Source: Megaleporinus macrocephalus (taxonomy: Eukaryota > Chordata > Actinopteri > Characiformes > Anostomidae). From it: DNA of 64,000 nucleotides. Position numbers and translations under genes: made by a program. This document shows, in pieces, positions 58,880 through 64,000 of this stretch. How positions within the stretch are numbered: position 1 is the first letter of the stretch; each line of letters opens with the position of its first letter. The stretch is taken from positions 38,197,824 through 38,261,823 of the forward strand of contig CM038725.1 of assembly GCA_021613375.1 (NCBI GenBank). The letters run 5' to 3'. The notes below the pieces were generated by a model, which saw only the letters and a program-made list of their open reading frames with translations, did not search any database and had not been told where the DNA came from.

Positions 58880-59510
58880 TAACATGGTTTGCACAACGAA
58901 CTGCCAACTGTCAGTTCTCTTACAGGCTTTTACTGTTACAGATACATTTTTTTAAGATTGTTATATTGGTTTTGTGGGCAGCACAAGGTTATGCAGTGTT
59001 CTGTGTGACCTGTCTCATTTGCATTATAACTGAAGTAAAGTTAATTAGTCTTTAGATGTAAACTCACTGCTGATTGGTTTGAAAGTGGCGACACTATCTG
59101 GATGAAGATGCGTCTTGTACTTTTAGTGAGATTTTTTTTCCGTAAATGGAGATTATGCAGCTCCATCTACTTTTATTATTGCTGTTGTATGAGACCTTTT
59201 TTATTTGCACTATAGCTGAAGTAAATTGAAGTCTAAACAACTTCTCTATCAGTCATTAGTTTAACATTAATTTAAAATTATATACTTATATATATTTATT
59301 GTAAAGGTGCTCAGTACTGCAATAAATGGGATGATAATAGACAATAGTACGTATCAGTTTATTAACCTTATCATCTACTATAATCTGTTATATTTATACA
59401 TAAGCTGTCCCAAAAGATCTGGTGGAGTTGTTTTTGCATGTGCTCTGTAACGGAATTGATGCGTTCTTACATTTAAAAAAGACTGACTGCTTTAAAATCA
59501 ACAGCTGAAT
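58880..59510. other. Intergenic, nothing recognised
   Basis: AT-rich; no supported feature. Confidence 0.5.
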
Positions 59511-59539
59511 TTCAAATGCGAGACTTGACTGAAAACGGG

Positions 59540-59738
59540 TGCGATTTAAAATAACGTCCGTGACCGCGTGGTTCGAGCCGCTCCAGACCAGGTGGTGGCG
59601 TTAATTCCGTAACTATAACTTTCTTCAGCTGCACTAGAGTGGAGAAGCAGAAAATCGTGTTATGGTAAGCAGTCCACGCCTCCTCCGCGCTCGGACAGTG
59701 TTGTTGGAGGAACAGAAAGCAGAGCTGAACTATTGAAG
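59540..59738 (+). promoter_or_regulatory. ZNF family promoter and noncoding exon 1 (copy 8)
   Basis: Plus-strand copy: AAAATAACGTCCGTGACCGC, CCAGGTGGTGGCG at 59588-59600, CCACGCCTCCTCCGCGCTCG, GGAACAGAAAGCAGAGCTG, exon end TATTGAAG at 59738 and donor GTAGGA. It serves the gene at 60596-61396; intron about 0.76 kb. Confidence 0.8.
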
Positions 59739-60503
59739 GTAGGAAGCTGTCCTACACTTTAACACTCATTGTTCTTCATTCACTCTGAGACAAACAGCTG
59801 GAGACACATCTGAGTTCTGAACATAAGATCTGATGTTCTTTAAAGTAGATCAGACACACAGAACCATCTTCATTCAGACCAGAGCTGAGCTGAGTAATCG
59901 GAGCTGCTGCTGCTTCTGGACCAGAATATTTACTTGATCTTGTTTTCCTAGTTGGGGTTAAACAGAGCAGTTTGTTTCTGATTTATTTACCAAGTTGCTT
60001 CTAATTACATAAAACACATCAAAGCTCAGTAAAGTTTGTAGGATATTGGATATTCGGCGGATATTCCCGTTTCGGAATCAAACCTGTCCTGTTGTGTTCT
60101 GTTGAATGGTGCATCATTAGTCATGCATCGGAGGACGAGTTGTTGTCACATAATCTGTGGAAGTTCATTCTTTCTTTAGGTTTTCTGCCAGTCGAGCATT
60201 TATGATCTCGGCGCGGTCCAATAAAAACATGTAACTTCATTTTTTTGTTCAGTTTTCATTTTTTCAGATCATTTGAACACGACAGTTGCCCTTTATACTG
60301 TGAAGAATGGAACAATAGAAATGCTCAGAGATAGCTCTAAATTCATTCTGGTTCCATTAACTTCCATTAAAAGTTAAGAAAGTTTTTAGCCTTTTCTATA
60401 AAGAGATACTTGTTTTTCTTTGGACAGTGACGGTTTGCATCAGACTACTTTTGTTGCATCGCACGTTGTGTTCATTTAGTTTTATTTCCTTTTTCTTTCA
60501 GAA

Positions 60504-60542
60504 ATGAATGATGTCCTATTTTTTTCTCCTGCACTTCCATAA
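60504..60542 (+). promoter_or_regulatory. Upstream ORF in 5' leader
   Basis: ATG two bases into exon 2 (acceptor TTTTCTTTCAG ending 60501); 12 residues beginning MNDVLF, then TAA. Confidence 0.5.
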
Positions 60543-60577
60543 ACATGACAGGATACATCACCAAGAGGGATGTTTAG

Positions 60578-61396
<819 letters not shown>

Positions 61397-61399
61397 AAG

Positions 61400-62325
61400 T
61401 CTGGACCAGATCTCTTACTTTTAGTCTGTTTCTAAAACATGAGTGTAAAATTAAATGTAGTTTGCTTTGCTGAACACTTGAAGTCAATCCAGTGAGAGGG
61501 TGTGGTAGGTGAGTGACATGCTGGTGAATATGTACGAATGTTTACGTGTAATGCATGAAGAAGGGTGTGGTGACACGAGCTAAGGATTTTAATTCCCATC
61601 TCCAATCTGTTCTACCACATGGTGGTGGCTAATGATACAGGAGTTTGAGCCATCATCGTATAACTGAATGTCACAAATGATGCTGTGCTCAGATATGACC
61701 CTGAACCAATTCAAGTATGTATTATAATGGATTTGACTTGTAATGATGATGAATAAATAAATGTATACAATTCTGTAGTTAGATTTTAAATTTACATATG
61801 ATTTGCATACAAGTTTAACTGCTTTGACCATACCTCTATTAGGTCACGGGCAAATCTGTCTCTTTCTTCCCGTGTCTCACTTTTAGCCTGCTGATTTCTT
61901 GTATCTTAGTTGGGCATATATTTAGTTTTACATATATTTCCTTTATGTATGTGTAATCTTGGCTAACAAGATTTTCCTCACTTGAGTTTTTGGTATATTT
62001 GCACAAAAGTTACTTGTTATACATGTGCTAAATATTTATACGTGTACTTAATTAAACTACACTTGTATCTCACATAAGAATATTTATTAAGATTAAACAG
62101 GAAAGTATGTATAATTAAGAAATGTCCAGATGGATGGTGATCCTCCAGAATGACCTGTCTTCTATTTGGGACTTCTAGTATCAGAATGACTGGTTCATGA
62201 TTCTTCTATTAACTGTATTTATCCTTCTTGTAGCTGTTTGTAATTTTCCTTATTCATCTTCAGCTCTTTCAAGAATGATATTCTTTTTTCAGTGAATCAG
62301 TTCCACACTAAGAGCTTTAGTTAGG
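61400..62325. other. 3' flank, nothing recognised
   Basis: The 80-codon frame at 61589-61831 (-) matches no family I know. AATAAATAAA at about 61751 could serve as a polyadenylation signal. Confidence 0.4.
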
Positions 62326-62329
62326 TTAT

Positions 62330-63050
62330 CTAGATTTCAAATCAAGAAGTCTTTAAAAGCATCTATATGTTTTCCTGTCTAGTTTGTTTGTTGTCAAGCT
62401 TTCCCATCCATAAACAACTATAAAGAAGACTATAACCTGGACAATTCTGATTTTTGTCTGAAGAGATAAATTACATTTAAAGATCTCAAGCTCCTTTACC
62501 CCTGTTTGTCAAGTCCCAATCCGTCATGAAAGCTTTACTGTTTATAACTGATCTGATTGGGCAAAAGCCCATTTGCACATCATCTCCATTAATGGTAAAG
62601 TTGCGCAGTCCTTTCATTATGACCTTAGTACCCTTCAGTAAAGTCCGGCCTTTTCACTCTGTTCTCTAACATTCTTTTTGGGCCTTCAGGACATCCATAC
62701 TCTCTGCTATGAGGGCTGCATAATCTGCATATTGAAGGTTATTTTATGTTTCTTCCAACAATCCTGAATCCAAGATCATTTTTCTCTGTCCTGTTTTAAT
62801 CATTGCATGTTCTGTGTATGCAGCCTTGTCTATGTGGAACCAGTCTCGTTGTCTTATTTTCTCTAATTGTTTGTCTATGTTCTCTTAACCATGGCTTGTT
62901 GATAAGTGTAAAGCTTCTGCATTAGGACACTGAGATGCTGTGGTATGTTCCATAAAACAATGTGGTCCACACAGGTGAAGGCTTTGTTGTAGTCAATAAG
63001 ACACATGTTGATTTCAGTCTAAAACAGCATAGCTCTCCTCTTTGCCTCGG
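62330..63050 (-). mobile_element. RTE-like LINE reverse transcriptase remnant
   Basis: Minus strand: INMCLIDYNKAFTCVDHIV and LYTYQQA near 62880-63025 (RT FIDYxKAFDxVDH motif), and VIVFFIVVYGWESL near 62385-62435 (the VMYGxESW motif that follows the RT). The pattern is of RTE/BovB-like LINEs. Frameshifts throughout. Confidence 0.7.
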
Positions 63051-63060
63051 CAAGGTATAC

Positions 63061-63230
63061 TACATACAACCCACATTTTCCCAAAAGTTGGGACATTTTA
63101 AAAAATACTATTAAAAACCAGGATCTTTCTCTGGCAAATATACAAAGATTTACAGTGTTTTCATTGACCTACTACAAATACAAACAAATTTTTAAAAAAT
63201 GATCTGCAACACACATAGGGAGGGATTCAG
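63061..63230. mobile_element. Fragment of a common fish DNA element
   Basis: ATACAACCCACATTTTCCCA followed by AAAGTTGGGACATTTT and, about 140 bases on, ATGATCTGCAACACAC: the left end of a widespread fish miniature element. Confidence 0.6.
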
Positions 63231-63739
63231 ATTTAATTTGTTCAAAAGATGCAAATCTTTTATCAATGAACAGATCCTTTAAGACCTTAACACCTTTTTC
63301 TGTCCAAGATGAAAATGTCTTATCAGTGGTAGAGGGGGCAAACAAGATATTATTAATTATTGGGCTATATATAGATAATATTTTTTCATTATTTGTGAAT
63401 TGAGGATACTTACTGTTGCAGGTTTGTAAATGGGATTAACCATATAAAGATATCTTGACGGCAGTCAATCTCAAAATCCTAATATAATAATATAAGACAA
63501 TTGTAATAGTAGTATTTTTTTATTTACAGAACATTTTACATACACAAATCTTAACTTGTCAAAGCATTACATTGTTAAAGTGTAAAATTAAGCTATACAA
63601 TGAAAAAACAGAAAGGGACAAAACTTAATAACTAAATATTAAAGAGAAATGCTCAAATTATTATACAAAATGAGAAATAAAAGCAAAAAATAACAAAATC
63701 TGGAAAACTACCATGATTGAGGAATAGGTTTACAATAAA

Positions 63740-64000
63740 ATAAGAATTTGAAAGAAAAAATATTTTTAAATTGTTCTATTTGTATACTGAACTTGACTGA
63801 CTTACTGCAAATGGTAATGTGTCCCACAGTTTAGAAGCATAAGAATAGACGCAAGCCTCTCCACAAAATACCTTGAGTATTTTAAGAAGCCGAAAAATCA
63901 CATGTTCAGGTGATTGTACAGGTTGTAGAGTACAGATTGTTGTCCTGGGAAGCCCAGTTAAAAGAGCTTTCCAATAATTGCTTCTATCTGTGACGAATGC
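63740..64000 (-). mobile_element. LINE ORF2 C-terminal remnant at the window edge
   Basis: Minus strand from the edge: NYWKALLTGLPRTTICTLQ and, after a deletion, ASKLWDTLPFAV, matching the NSLLxGLPxxxxxxLQxxQN ... APKLWNSLP pattern at the end of many fish LINE RT proteins. Confidence 0.6.

Overview
This is a piece of a ray-finned fish genome: AT-rich, intron-bearing, and littered with fish-type repeats (Tc1-like transposons, hAT-type miniature elements, a tRNA-derived SINE, L2/CR1-like and RTE-like LINE ends, a BEL/Pao and a Ty3/gypsy remnant). The SINE and repeat mix would fit an otophysan fish, but the species cannot be fixed from the sequence alone.

The window is one cluster of tandemly duplicated C2H2 zinc-finger (ZNF) genes. 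Nine have an open zinc-finger reading frame (one runs off the left edge) and at least three more are broken. In order: 1-708 (-, partial), 5101-6048 (-), relic 11880-12362 (+), 14125-14991 (+), 20007-20876 (-), 26109-27059 (-), relic 29646-29736 (-), 33549-34658 (-), 42764-43981 (-), relic 45270-45600 (-), 53922-54521 (+), 60596-61396 (+). All share one architecture: a GC-rich promoter with a short noncoding exon 1 ending GAAG|GTAGGA, one intron of about 0.8-4.5 kb, then a single exon 2 with the 5' leader and the whole coding region. The proteins have a short N-terminal signature (M-A/E-S ... QQTSS ... HMN-S), then 8-13 Krueppel-type fingers with TGEKP linkers, then a degenerate C-terminal knuckle (FRH...HKC-KSSG-NGQ). 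None shows KRAB, SCAN, BTB or ZAD sequence, nor the N-terminal FiNZ domain as I know it.

The duplicated unit is larger than the gene. The promoter recurs at about 1.63, 7.59, 22.58, 28.94, 39.17, 47.03, 51.09 (orphan) and 59.59 kb. The intron and a coding-like 3' passenger block are also carried along. At the right end a longer unit (about 51.8-54.5 kb and 56.4-61.4 kb) was duplicated in tandem together with decayed leucine-rich-repeat exons of NLR type. Gene decay can be followed in steps: promoter loss at 53 kb, a 1-nt frameshift at 5.1 kb, a lost start codon at 44 kb, and lost zinc ligands at 54 kb.

Between genes lie transposon remnants, some nested (LINE inside Tc1 at 17.4 kb, SINE inside a MITE at 18.6 kb, hAT MITE inside BEL/Pao at 36.7 kb), two minisatellites (8.8-9.4 and 9.66-9.98 kb) and stretches with nothing recognisable. 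By analogy with other vertebrate ZNF clusters the proteins are probably nuclear sequence-specific DNA binders, possibly acting on transposons. That is inference; nothing in the window shows the target.
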